From the NCBI GenBank assembly GCA_026419785.1, contig JAODTK010005534.1:62001-126000 (forward strand): a DNA stretch of 64,000 nt. Direction: 5' to 3'. The notes under the pieces are model-generated. The model was not told the DNA's origin. It saw nothing but the letters and a program-made list of their open reading frames with translations, and did not search any database. This DNA is from Sclerodactyla briareus. Taxonomy: Eukaryota; Echinodermata; Holothuroidea; Dendrochirotida; Sclerodactylidae. Position numbers and translations under genes: made by a program. Position 1 is the first letter of the stretch; each line of letters opens with the position of its first letter. Of the stretch, positions 1 through 8,909 are shown piece by piece.

Positions 1-37
1 TTGGTAGATTTAAATACGGCGTCGCCTCCCTAGCTTC

Positions 38-487
38 CTCGTTGCCCAGAAATTGTCTCGCCGTCTCTTCATCATTGCGTGTGTATAAGATATACCTCGT
101 GTCGTACGTCAAGGTCAGACGGCCTGCCCGCAACATTCGTTGCCCAAATATGTCTCGCCGTCTCTTCATCATTGCGTGTGTATAATAATAATAATAATTA
201 TAATGAGGTATACCTCGTGTCGTACGTCAAGGTCAGACGGCCTGCCCGCAACATTCGTTGCCCAAAAAATGTCTCGCCGTCTCTTCATCATTGCGTGTGT
301 ATAATAATAATATAATTATAATGAGGTATACCTCGTGTCGTACGTCAAGGTCAGACGGCCTGCCCGCATCATTCGCTGCCCAGAAATTGTCTCGCCGTCT
401 CTTCATCATTGCGTGTGTATAATAATAATATAATTATAATGAGGTATACCTCGTGTCGTACGTCAAGGCCATACGGCCTGCCCGTAA
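38..487. repeat. 118-bp tandem repeat array with embedded AAT microsatellite
   Basis: The phrase GTCGTACGTCAAGG recurs at 101, 219, 337 and 455, exactly 118 bp apart each time. Each unit contains a conserved block (CTCGCCGTCTCTTCATCATT), a short (AAT)n tract and ATAATGAGGTATACCTC. The first, partial unit lacks the AAT stretch and has TATAAGATATACC instead. Copies are nearly identical, so the array is young or homogenised. A 78-codon open frame across it is a by-product of the repeat and not a gene. Confidence 0.93.
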
Positions 488-525
488 CTCTCAAATGAAT
501 TTACTTCGGTTGGGCTAAACCAGTC

Positions 526-555
526 GTATATATCTATATATATAGAGAGAGAGAG
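526..555. repeat. AT/AG microsatellite
   Basis: A (TA)n run passes into (GA)n. It abuts the tRNA-derived SINE remnant to its right and, read on the minus strand, would be that element's 3' simple-repeat tail. Confidence 0.85.
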
Positions 556-645
556 GCGGGAAGGTCTGGAAGTGTTGAAAAGCTCATGGGTCCAATCCCC
601 GGGACCCATTCGAACCGCGCCCTGCCAATTGATCTATGAAGCCAA
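556..645 (-). mobile_element. tRNA-derived SINE fragment (degenerate)
   Basis: Read on the minus strand, 636-619 gives TAGATCAATTGGCAGGGC, close to a tRNA A box (TAGCTCAATTGGTAGAGC). Bases 616-607 give GGTTCGAATG, close to a B box. The two boxes almost touch, whereas a tRNA head spaces them by about 30-40 bp, so the head carries an internal deletion. A short body and an AG/AT tail follow. The GGGTCC...GGACCC hairpin at about 588-607 belongs to the body. It is a pol III-type retroposon scrap and not a functional tRNA. Confidence 0.5.
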
Positions 646-659
646 CTGGTGGTATCGTA

Positions 660-1825
660 CCCGAGGAACATCTGTATCTATATTTGAATAATGCTAGTTC
701 TTTGTTGATGCACAAGAGGGGATAGATTTTGATACATTTTGATTTCGATGAAATTTGATACAATTTTCTCCAATTGCCACTACAGGTTGTCACTTACGCT
801 TCTCAAATTACATATACAAAATAGTAGCCTCGCTACTCCCTATGGTGGGTTCCAATTGGTGCCCTGATCGTAATGTATCAAATTACGAAAAGGTAAAAGT
901 CCAAACTTCTGTGAACACATTAGGCCCCAATTGCTCAGTCAGACCAAGCTGAAAGAGTACGGGTATCTAGCGTTTAGTAAACGAATCCCATTTTCAGTGT
1001 AGAACAGTTCTAATAGAAAGTCGATATTTCCGACAATTGTCTGGGTACCCTGAAAACACCATACGTCGTACGAAATGCTTGGTACGAGCGAAAGTAGTTT
1101 CCAAATGCGTGAAAAATTCTACGGATTTTGAATAGTAAAACTTTGATGTTTTAGAAATGGTCCAGCTTGTGATTAGCTTGATAAGGTTGGTATGAATGAG
1201 GACTGTACATTTCCTATTTGGTCTGTAATCTCCTTAGTTCAAACAAGGGATTCACCGCCGGTGAACAGAGGTCGCAGTCAGATTGCTTAGCTCGAGGAAA
1301 GTCAAAGGTGTCTATGATATTCAAAGAAATCAGTAGGCCTTCGGTTCTGGTTAAAGTTCTCAACTGGATATTTTTATTCACTCATGTCAGTTGAGGAATA
1401 TATGCAGCGATGCGGGAATGCATGTGTTCGTTTGAAACCCTATGTACGTGATTTCTGCTGATACTGTACGAATCCCATAGCGGCGACTAATTACTTGTTA
1501 CTTGTTAACTTGACACTGAATGCATGCTTAGTATATGGCCAATCTCCTACGTTTACTGAATTTGTTTTAATTTAAATGATGCTCGGAAGCGCTTGAAATA
1601 ATAGGGCACCAAAATATATATGATACTGAGACCATCAGACTCGATCACTGCTTCATTGAGACATCGTCGTCTGGTGGAACTACATGTCACCTCGACGAAA
1701 GAGAAAAAAATGCAATTGTATATAGATATCAATATACTGTCACTCTAATAAGACAAAAAGTATCGACTAATTATTCTTTGTACCTTCGTCAGTTTGGAGA
1801 TTGGATTAGCTAAGGACTGATCAGC
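660..1825. other. unassigned sequence
   Basis: Nothing recognisable was found: no long frame, no RNA gene and no strong repeat. Base composition is ordinary for the window. Confidence 0.6.
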
Positions 1826-1829
1826 TTTC

Positions 1830-1950
1830 TGGTGTGCCCTTGGGAAAGACACTATGTCTCTGTTGATTGACTGGGTACAATATGCGCTGAAATGGCAGTA
1901 ACTAACTGACCAGTTGTCGTAATGCCTCTCTGGTTGGATATAAGCATGAA
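1830..1950 (+). repeat. possible SINE-like dispersed repeat fragment
   Basis: GTGCCCTTGGGAAAGACACT followed by ACTGGGTAC resembles a dispersed invertebrate repeat that contains a 'GTGCCCTTGGGCAAGGCACTT' style block. This is recognition from memory of sequence style, and no second copy was found in the window. Confidence 0.3.
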
Positions 1951-2264
1951 GTAGTTACCAATTGCTCACCATTAGCAGTAGGGTTGATCCCTGAGAATAC
2001 ATTCCGGTGTGAAATCTCGCTCACTAAGCTCCTCCGACGAGACCACCGCTACAAAAGCCGCCAGAGCGAGGGAGAAATAGACATCTTAATGGGATCCAGG
2101 TCAAAAGGCTGGGTGCTTTCTTGACTCATTTCTAATGATCTATCATCTAGCACGAATGGGATAATGTGCTAGCTCTTCATGGGCAAAACATGTACAACAT
2201 ACGCTTCCTATACATGGAGTAAGAAAAGATAAAACCACGTTCCATCTTCATTAGGCTAAGCATT

Positions 2265-2800
2265 TATGACTGACCGCTGGTGACTTCAGATGATCTCTGA
2301 ACCCGACCTCAAAACAGCAGGGTTGATTTCTAGTCTTCGGGAACAAACCACGCGACTCTAAAAGCTTCCACCCAGGCATGATTGATTTATTATTTTTCCT
2401 GAACATGACCAACTCTCTCTACAAAATTCAACATTTTCATTCGGACTGAGCATTCAAGGCATTCATACCTTCACCTATACTAACATCAAATGATCTTGAC
2501 TGTCCGTAAAACATACCAATTCATTTATCCTTTACATATAAGCAAATTGATATTTAACATTAAATTAGTTCAAATTCCCCATTCCTCATTTTTATTCATG
2601 AACGATTCGGCTTCTGTACTCTCTATGAAAAAGAAAATTCAACTCGATCTGACTAAGCATTCTAGACGTATTGTGTTTCCAAGGTTTTCAGACTTTGATC
2701 ACTGATTATCTTTGACATGACCTCAAATCATCAGGGTTTATGCTCTCATCACGGGGAATACACATAACCAAGTATAAACTCAATCAATCCAGGTGGGGAC
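2265..2800 (+). repeat. dispersed repeat family D1, copy 1
   Basis: The stretch around 2655-2790 carries CTAAGCATTCTAGACGTATT, then CAAGGTTTTCAGACTTTGA, then 'tgacctcaaatcatcagggtt'-type text. The same ordered phrases, diverged, occur in the copies at 17530-18030, 33290-33650, 41150-41270 and 63095-63960. It has no coding capacity. The function and class of the family are not known to me. Confidence 0.6.
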
Positions 2801-2878
2801 GAGGGCACACAAGCTAAAATCCGGCGGCATATCGATTTTCGGCATATCGATTGTTGACTATTTTTTGACACTTTGGTG

Positions 2879-2910
2879 AGACCCCCTCCCCCTCCCCCCT
2901 CCCCTCCCAG
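2879..2910. repeat. polypyrimidine tract
   Basis: This is a run of C-rich blocks (CCCCCTCCCCCTCCCCCCTCCCC). On the minus strand it has four or more G runs, so it could form a G-quadruplex. Confidence 0.7.
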
Positions 2911-3114
2911 TCGAATCAGAGTCACAGCCTCAAAAACTAGGCTACCGTCGATGAGATAACGGGAACGGGAAATATGCACGCGAAATTTATCTCAAGTCGA
3001 TTGCACCAACCATTCTGGACACCAGAACTTTTATTGACCCGCGACATGGCCCGGAAATGGATGGATTATGTTGTAGGGTTCTTGACGGCCAAAGAACATC
3101 AGCCAAACCAAACC

Positions 3115-3637
3115 CGACGAGAGACACCGAAGAAGGAAACGCACCAGAAAAGTGATTTGGTTCAACCCACCTTTCAGTAAGAATATTAACAAGACTGACC
3201 TTGCTGCAATTTTCTTAGGCCTTATCGCCAGGACACTTCCCGAAACCCACAATTCCACAAAATCTTCAACAAGAACCCTGTGAAGGTGAGCTATAGTTGC
3301 ACGAGAAACATGAAAGCATTCATCAAATCGCACAGCTCCAAAATCCTCAAAAACCACCACAAACCGGCAACCCCTCCACACAAAATTTGCAACGTAGGAA
3401 AGAGGACTGCCCCCCTATTCAGGAATTGTCTTGCTGAAAAACATTATATTACAAGCCGAGGTGACCAATCAGGACAAAACCTAACAATTACATAGGGATG
3501 ACAGGATTGGAGCTTCAAACAGATATATAATAATCATAATCACAATCAAGTCCTTCAGAAACCCCAATTACTCCGACGAAACAGATCTGTCAAAACACGT
3601 CTGGAAGCTTAAGAACGCGGCAAAAACCACCACATAA
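3115..3637 (+). pseudogene. Penelope-like retroelement, C-terminal RT and GIY-YIG-type fragment
   Basis: The remnant encodes the end of a reverse-transcriptase polyprotein. In order: VIWFNPPFS at 3152-3178, KVSYSCTRNMKAFIKSH from 3283, a Cys-containing segment with NCLAE at about 3385-3440, then the GIY-YIG-like region with NYIGM at 3486-3503, a YNNH..SFRN-like piece at about 3518-3570, and DETDLSKHVWKLKN at 3574-3615. These blocks follow the order I know from metazoan RT proteins that end in a GIY-YIG endonuclease, used by Penelope-like elements for target-primed integration. At least four frame changes break it, so it is dead or badly assembled. The upstream RT core is not visible here. It ends immediately before a long TA tract. 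The family assignment is from memory. Confidence 0.7.
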
Positions 3638-3651
3638 AATGGTCGATCATG

Positions 3652-3738
3652 ATATATATATATATAATATATATATATATATATTATATATATATATAGA
3701 TATATATATATATATATTATATATATATATATATATAT
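3652..3738. repeat. TA microsatellite tract 1
   Basis: An almost pure (TA)n run. It separates the Penelope-like fragment from the first ~1.9-kb tandem unit. Such tracts are likely cruciform- or slippage-prone. Confidence 0.95.
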
Positions 3739-3890
3739 TTATGCACCTCTACACGAGATCTGCTTGACCACTCATGATGACAAATCGATATTCAAACCCG
3801 TTCTGAGCTGCCTAGCCGAGGTGATCGTTTTATTCTCACAATTGGCCCTCTCACTGCCGGTTTCGAAGTGCCCAAATAGAGTGGCGCATT

Positions 3891-4830
3891 TCAGGTCAGA
3901 AATTGAGTGATGTTGGAGATTGAAATGCTCGGCAACAGGGAAAGCCATGTTTGTGTGACTGATACTAGATTTGTGACGTTGCTGCTAAGAGACGTCACTT
4001 GGCGAAGAGATGTGAGGAAGGATTTCAGGTGGCTGTTCACGGAGTCGACAAAACTGTCTATATAAGCGTTTCTCTTAGGCGGAGGCGTCCACTTCTTCAG
4101 TGGTTGTGGTTTCGCATATGCGGGCTGTTCCCGGGTGTTGCCAGTGGTCTCGGCCCACTCCCTGAGACGCACTTTTCTCGTGAACTGGCTGATTTGATCC
4201 GTCAAGTCTATTGGGTTGTATCTTCGTGTAGGGCCGAATGACAGGCCCAAGTCTAGTACCCGCTTGTGGTCCGGGTTCAGCCGTTGCGAAGACAGGTGCC
4301 GAGTTTACAGGCCTTGGTGTCAGGCCTATTGCACTCATCATGCTCAAGATACGGTTCCCTTCTGATGACAGGCCAACCTGGTAGCTTTCCTCGAGTAGTG
4401 TTAGTTAATGTTCAATTTAGAAAGATGCGAGAAGTAGTAGACGTCAAATTTTCTCGCTTTACGTGAGAAGCACTTCCGCAGAAATTCCTCATACATGGTG
4501 GAAAGATGTTGGTGACACGCAAGAAGAATGTCAGGGTTCCTCACCAAATGCTCTGGCCATTTGTTTGCCGAAATCAGGTACCGTGAGGTGCCGTGCTTGC
4601 GTAGCGTCCTTCAGGGCGATGTCCGTAATCTGATTGAAGTGTTCTTGATGACGGTCTCGGAAGCTTGTACATACTTGCCGGGCGACAATGTACTTTTCAA
4701 TGGGTTCCAAATGTGAAATCCTCGTGGAAGTAAGTCCAGTTATCTTACATTGGACAGAAAATAGATTAATGAGCGAGTTTAGATAATTGGTGAGAGTGCT
4801 TATGTGGTCTGAATAGCACGCAATCAATCA
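3891..4830 (-). pseudogene. possible Penelope-like N-terminal coding remnant, copy 1
   Basis: On the minus strand, overlapping short frames together read like one protein. Near 4830-4560 there is IEKYIVARQVCTSFRDRHQE followed by FNQITDIALKD. A frame change leads to ILLACHQHLSTMYEEF near 4530-4480. After another change, KKWTPPPKRNAYIDSFVDS lies at about 4100-4037. A WxPP...R...ID.F..SV motif resembles the segment just before the RT domain in Penelope-like proteins. No RT catalytic motif and no GIY-YIG domain follow; the segment runs instead into non-coding sequence and a TA tract. At least two frameshifts are present. The class is tentative and the reading frame itself is well supported by its conservation in copy 2. 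Confidence 0.45.
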
Positions 4831-4924
4831 GATCTAGATTTGAAGATATCATACTAAAGTGCGTGTGTTGGAAGAAGTATAGAAACAATAAAAACGAGCA
4901 AAAAATAGATACATTCATTTCCAA

Positions 4925-4990
4925 CAGATATATTGAGCGATAGCAATACAAAATATTCGCGCGAATGTCTTCATCTTCTTCAGTTGTGGA
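4925..4990 (-). other. hammerhead-like core motif, block A copy 1
   Basis: The minus strand carries CTGAAGA (4983-4977), the CUGANGA core form, followed about 20 nt later by CGCGAAT, where the equivalent copy at 6950-6986 has TCGAAA. The motif lies just upstream of the minus-strand coding remnant. Penelope-like elements are known to carry minimal type I hammerhead ribozymes near their pseudo-LTRs. I could not draw a convincing stem I, so this is only a lead. Confidence 0.2.
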
Positions 4991-5002
4991 CAAACATGCG
5001 GA

Positions 5003-5089
5003 ATATCTATATATATATATATATATAGATATATATATATATATATATAATATATATAATATATATATATATATTATATATATATATAT
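5003..5089. repeat. TA microsatellite tract 2
   Basis: A (TA)n run between blocks A and B of tandem copy 1. Confidence 0.95.
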
Positions 5090-5361
5090 CACAAAAGAGA
5101 TAATGGTAACCACCCGGCACCCCCTCCCGATTTGCCTAGTGTCAATCACCAAGGCGCGAAATGGCATTCATAGTATAATCTGTTGCGGATTATCTCCGGT
5201 CAATCACTAAGGCGACAAATTGGCCTCCCCCAGTATAATCCCCACAGGGATTATCCCCTGTCAATCAGCGAAACACTAATTAGCCTCACCCCACCATTGT
5301 TACTAGGCCTATAAAGTCTCAGCCGTCTTCTCTTGGAGTTATCACTTCTGTGGTCACTGCC

Positions 5362-5402
5362 CTGACGACAGGATAGTATTGCCGAAAGCTCTGCATCCAA
5401 AA
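5362..5402 (+). other. hammerhead-like core motif, block B copy 1
   Basis: CTGACGA at 5362-5368 and GAAA at 5384-5387 have the spacing of the two hammerhead core segments, followed by a short possible stem III (GC-TCT-GC). In copy 2 the intervening segment can pair GAC with GTC. Stem I is not evident. Confidence 0.25.
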
Positions 5403-5516
5403 AACAATCGGATGTTTTACTCACATTTTTTCCTAGCTCAATCGCTATGTTCGCATTCTCATTCGAGATCCAGCCATTATTTAGGTAGCATTGTTGTCTT
5501 ACAGTTTTTGCCTATG

Positions 5517-5623
5517 TCTATATATATATTATATATATATATATAATATATATATATATATAGATATATATATATATATCATAATATTATATATATATAT
5601 AGATATATATATATATATATATA

Positions 5624-5668
<45 letters not shown>

Positions 5669-5719
5669 ATATAATATATATCTATATATATATATATATA
5701 TATCTATATATATATATAT
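5517..5719. repeat. TA microsatellite tract 3 (about 200 bp)
   Basis: This is the longest TA tract of the window, with occasional CTA and AATA interruptions, at the junction between the two tandem units. Confidence 0.95.
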
Positions 5720-5869
5720 TTATGCCCCTCTACACGAGATCTGCTTGACCACTCATGATGACAAATCGATATTCAAACCCGTTCTGAGCGTGCCTAGCCG
5801 TGTGTCGTTTTATTCTCGACATTGGCCCTCTCACTGCCGGGTTTGAAGTGTCCCCAAGCTTGCGCATTT

Positions 5870-6820
5870 CAGGTCAGAAATTGAGTGATGTGGGAGATTG
5901 AAATGCTCGGCAACAGGGAGCCATGTTTGTTGTGACTGATACTAGATTTGTGACGTGCTGCTAGGACGTCCACTTGGGCGAGAGATGTGATACGGATTTT
6001 CAGGTGGCTGTTCACGGAGTCGACAAAACTGTCTATATAAGCGTTTCTCTTAGGCGGAGGCGTCCACTTCTTCAGTGGTTGTGGTTTCGCATATGAGGGC
6101 TGTTCCCGGGTGTTGCCAGTGGTCTCGGCCCACTCCCTGGAGACGCCTTTTCTCGTGAACTGGCTGATTTGCGCCTCAGTCTATTGGGTGGATCTTCGTT
6201 GTAGGCAGAATGACAGGCCCCAGGCAGACCCGCTTGTGGGTCCGTGTCAGCCGTTGCGACGACAGGGTTGACGATGTACAGGCCTTGGTGTCAGGCCTAT
6301 TTGCAAACTCACCATCATGCTCAAGATACGGTTCCCTTCCTGATAGACACCAAACCTGGTAGGCTTTTCTTCCTCAGTATGTTTAAGGTACTGTTCAATT
6401 TATAAAGAATGCGAGACTGTCCGTAGTAAGACGTTCAAATTTTCTCGCTTTACGTGAGAAGCACTTCCGCAGAAATTCCTCATACATGGTGGAAAGATGT
6501 TGGTGACACGCAAGAAGAATGTCAGGGTTCCTCACCAAATGCTCTGGCCATTTGTTTGCCGAAATCAGGTCCGTGAGGTGCCGTCTTGGCGTAGGCGTCC
6601 TTCAGGGCGATGTCCGTAATCTGATTGAAGTGTTCTTGATGACGGTCTCGGAAGCTTGTACATACTTGCCGGGCGACAATGGTACTTTTCAATGGTTCCA
6701 ATGGTAAATCCTCGTGGAAGTAAGTCCATTTTCCTTCATTTGACAGAAAATAGATGATGATCGATTCTAGCTATCTGGTGAAGTTCCTTTTTTTGTCTCT
6801 CAGGTCGGTCTGATAGGCAC
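5870..6820 (-). pseudogene. possible Penelope-like N-terminal coding remnant, copy 2
   Basis: This is the counterpart of the segment at 3891-4830. ITDIALKDAYAKTAPHGPDF is read in one frame near 6625-6555, where copy 1 is frame-broken. The stretch then changes frame into ILLACHQHLSTMYEEF, and WTPPPKRNAYIDSFVDS recurs near 6075-6015. No RT or endonuclease core is present. Keeping the same amino acids while frames differ suggests an originally coding sequence. The same uncertainty about class applies. Confidence 0.45.
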
Positions 6821-6944
6821 GCAATAAACAGTATCTAGATTTGAAGATATCATACTAAAGTGCGTGTGTTGGAAGAAAGTATAGAAACGTAAAACGTCAA
6901 AAAATAGTCATTCAATTCATTTCACAGATATAGTGAGTCGATAG

Positions 6945-6990
6945 CAATCCAATATTTCGAGCGAATGTCTTCATCTCTTCTTCAGTTGGA
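6945..6990 (-). other. hammerhead-like core motif, block A copy 2
   Basis: On the minus strand CTGAAGA (6985-6979) is followed by a GAG...CTC pairable segment and then GAAA (6958-6955). After that, ATA...TAT can close a 3-bp stem III ending in UAUC, the form expected at a hammerhead cleavage site. Pairing of stem I is not seen. Confidence 0.25.
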
Positions 6991-7012
6991 CAACGCATAC
7001 GTAATATACATT

Positions 7013-7110
7013 CATATATATATTATTATATATATATATATATCTATATATATATATATATATATAATATATAATATATATATATATATATAATATATAT
7101 ATATATATCT
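7013..7110. repeat. TA microsatellite tract 4
   Basis: A (TA)n run between blocks A and B of tandem copy 2. Confidence 0.95.
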
Positions 7111-7379
7111 ATCACAAGAGATCCTGTACCCACTCGGCGCCCCCCTCCCTATTTTGCCTATTGTCAATCACCAGGCGCAAATTGGCGTCATTAGTATAAA
7201 TCTGTTGAGATTATCTCCTGTCAATCATAAGGCACAATTGGCCTCCCCCAGTATAATCCCCACAGGGATTATCCCCTGTCATCAGCGAAACACTAATTAG
7301 CCTCACCCCACCATTGTTCCTAGGCCTATAAAGTCTCAGCCGTCTTCTCTTGGAGTTATCACTTCTGTGGTCACTGCAA

Positions 7380-7416
7380 CTGACGAAGACTAGTAGTGTC
7401 CGAAGCTCTGCCTCCC
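7380..7416 (+). other. hammerhead-like core motif, block B copy 2
   Basis: CTGACGA (7380-7386), then AGACTAGTAGTGTCC, with GAC pairing to GTC as a possible stem II, then CGAAG where copy 1 has CGAAAG. It is weaker than a canonical ribozyme because stem I is not evident. Confidence 0.25.
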
Positions 7417-7543
7417 GCAAAACATATCCGGCTGTTTTACTAACATTTTTCCTGTCTCAATAGCATTGTCGCATCTCATTCGAGTCCAGCCTACACTTTA
7501 CGTAGCCTGTTGTTTTAAGAAAAACAGTTTGTTGCCTCTTGTC

Positions 7544-7576
7544 TATATATATCTATATATATATATATTATATATA

Positions 7577-7615
<39 letters not shown>

Positions 7616-7629
7616 GATATATATTATAG
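7544..7629. repeat. TA microsatellite tract 5
   Basis: The (TA)n run that ends the tandem pair. Confidence 0.95.
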
Positions 7630-8360
7630 AAGGCTTTAGGAGTATTGTGTTTAATTTACATAGTTTATTTCAAACTTTGTTCAATTTTTTTTCTTCCTTA
7701 TCAAACTCAATGCCTATGGTTGAATAACCTTCTTGGTGTTTCTATCTTGATATTAATGTTCAAGGGTTGAAATGTTCACTCCCAGATTCTAGTCACCTGA
7801 ATGAAGGCAACTTATAACTTTAGTTCGTTTTAGATACCGAGTGATGTTGTTATTAGCTGACCACACAAAATTTAAATACCCAGCCCATTTGATCAAAGTG
7901 ATCAAAACTACTGAACGGAAGTATTCAACAAAATAAAACAACCCCTAATCACGTAATATCGTGACTAGCAGTTGGAAAACCACTTTGGGTGCTTTTTTCC
8001 CATTTTGAGTTCAAGATTTCGACCCGATGTGTGTCAAAATTCGACCAAAAAACAATTAGACGCCTCCTGACCCAAGTGTTTCTAGTTTAGAGTGTATGAG
8101 TTTTCAAATGAAACACGTCTTCATTTTTCGATTGCATTATTTCGACTATGCTTAAAAATGCGATTCAATCCAGCTAATAATGCTTATGATATACATTTTT
8201 GTATAGCGCCTGACGAACTATATGAAAATAATGTTCGTTAGCGCTTCAGTAAAAACAAAATAACAATCATAAGATAAGCTTTAGTAAAAAAGATAAGTCT
8301 CAAGAGACGATTTTTAAAAATTGTTCGAAACGCATTGCCCACATTTTCACTTGTCTGGTT
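7630..8360. other. unassigned AT-rich sequence
   Basis: No gene or repeat is recognised. A 'TGTATAGCGC' phrase near 8200 resembles a dispersed TTTATATAGCGC-type repeat word also seen at about 59405. Confidence 0.5.
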
Positions 8361-8364
8361 GAGT

Positions 8365-8905
8365 GCGTTACACAGTACGGTGCACAGGATGCGAAAGTCT
8401 TGAGCCGTAGGTCTGTGTCTTGATGCGGGAGGTGAGGAGAATCTGCGATGAGTTGGAGGCGGAGTGAGCGGGTAGAGGCCGGTCTAAGATGGAGTAAGTC
8501 TGAGAGGGTAGTCGGGCCTCATTGGTAGGCATTGAGACCATCATGAAAATCTTGTAGTCGAGCCGTTCGCGGATGGGGAGCCAGTTGAGACCCCAAATCA
8601 TTAGGGAGTTATGTGTTGGAATTTCCGGGTTCTGGTGACGAGGCGTGCGCGTGGTATTAGTACACGTTGCAGTCGGTCAAGTTTCTAAGTGGAAAGCCAG
8701 ACAGTACGACGTTGCAGTAGTCAGCTTCGATGTGACGAACGCATGAATGAGGGCTTCCGAGATGAGTTCTATTCAGATACTTCTTATCCGACCAAGTATC
8801 GAATATCTGGAGCGGGCTTACAACAAAACGTGACTGAATTATTTCGTATCCATGTCATATTCTTGTCAAACATGACACCGAGATTAGCATAGGCTATACG
8901 TTTCC
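8365..8905 (-). pseudogene. L2/CR1-like LINE, reverse transcriptase C-terminal remnant
   Basis: Minus-strand blocks, in order: NLGVMFDKNMTW (about 8890-8855), YLNRT (about 8785), DYCNVVLSGFPLRN (about 8730-8690), RARLVTRTRKF then a break, then LNWLPIRERLDYKIF (about 8600-8540), ending in LTSRIKTQTYGSRL. This is the RT 'thumb' region of a non-LTR retrotransposon ORF2; the known family pattern is YCN.LL.GLP ... A.RLV.R..K..HI.P.L..LHWLP...R...K. Several frameshifts and stops are present. The YADD catalytic part is missing, so this is a 5'-truncated dead copy. The 51.5-52.4 kb endonuclease fragment may belong to the same family. Confidence 0.8.
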
Positions 8906-8909
8906 GGAA

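Larger units (their letters stand above)
3739..5516. repeat. TA-punctuated tandem unit, copy 1
   Basis: The unit consists of block A (3739-5002), a TA tract (5003-5089) and block B (5090-5516). The same A-TA-B order repeats at 5720-7543 with about 90% identity by eye. Both block A copies begin TTTATGC.CCTCTACACGAG and both block B copies contain GGCCTATAAAGTCTCAGCCG. Differences are dominated by one- or two-base indels. Block A has a decayed minus-strand coding segment. Tandem, partly duplicated copies are typical of Penelope-like elements (their pseudo-LTR arrangement), which is the likeliest class. Confidence 0.85.
5720..7543. repeat. TA-punctuated tandem unit, copy 2
   Basis: It has the same order as copy 1: block A (5720-7012), a TA tract (7013-7110), block B (7111-7543). 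It starts TTTATGCCCCTCTACACGAG. Indel-rich differences from copy 1 often shift the reading frame, so the two copies repair each other's frames locally. Confidence 0.85.

Noticed and set aside
79-315. Open frame of 78 codons at the window start
   Set aside because: It lies wholly in the 118-bp tandem array and exists because of the repeat.
586-640. tRNA gene on the minus strand
   Set aside because: A-box- and B-box-like words are nearly adjacent, so no cloverleaf can form; a SINE remnant fits better.
4965-5748. Ile/Tyr-rich peptides around 4965-5210 and 5491-5748
   Set aside because: They are translations of TA microsatellites.
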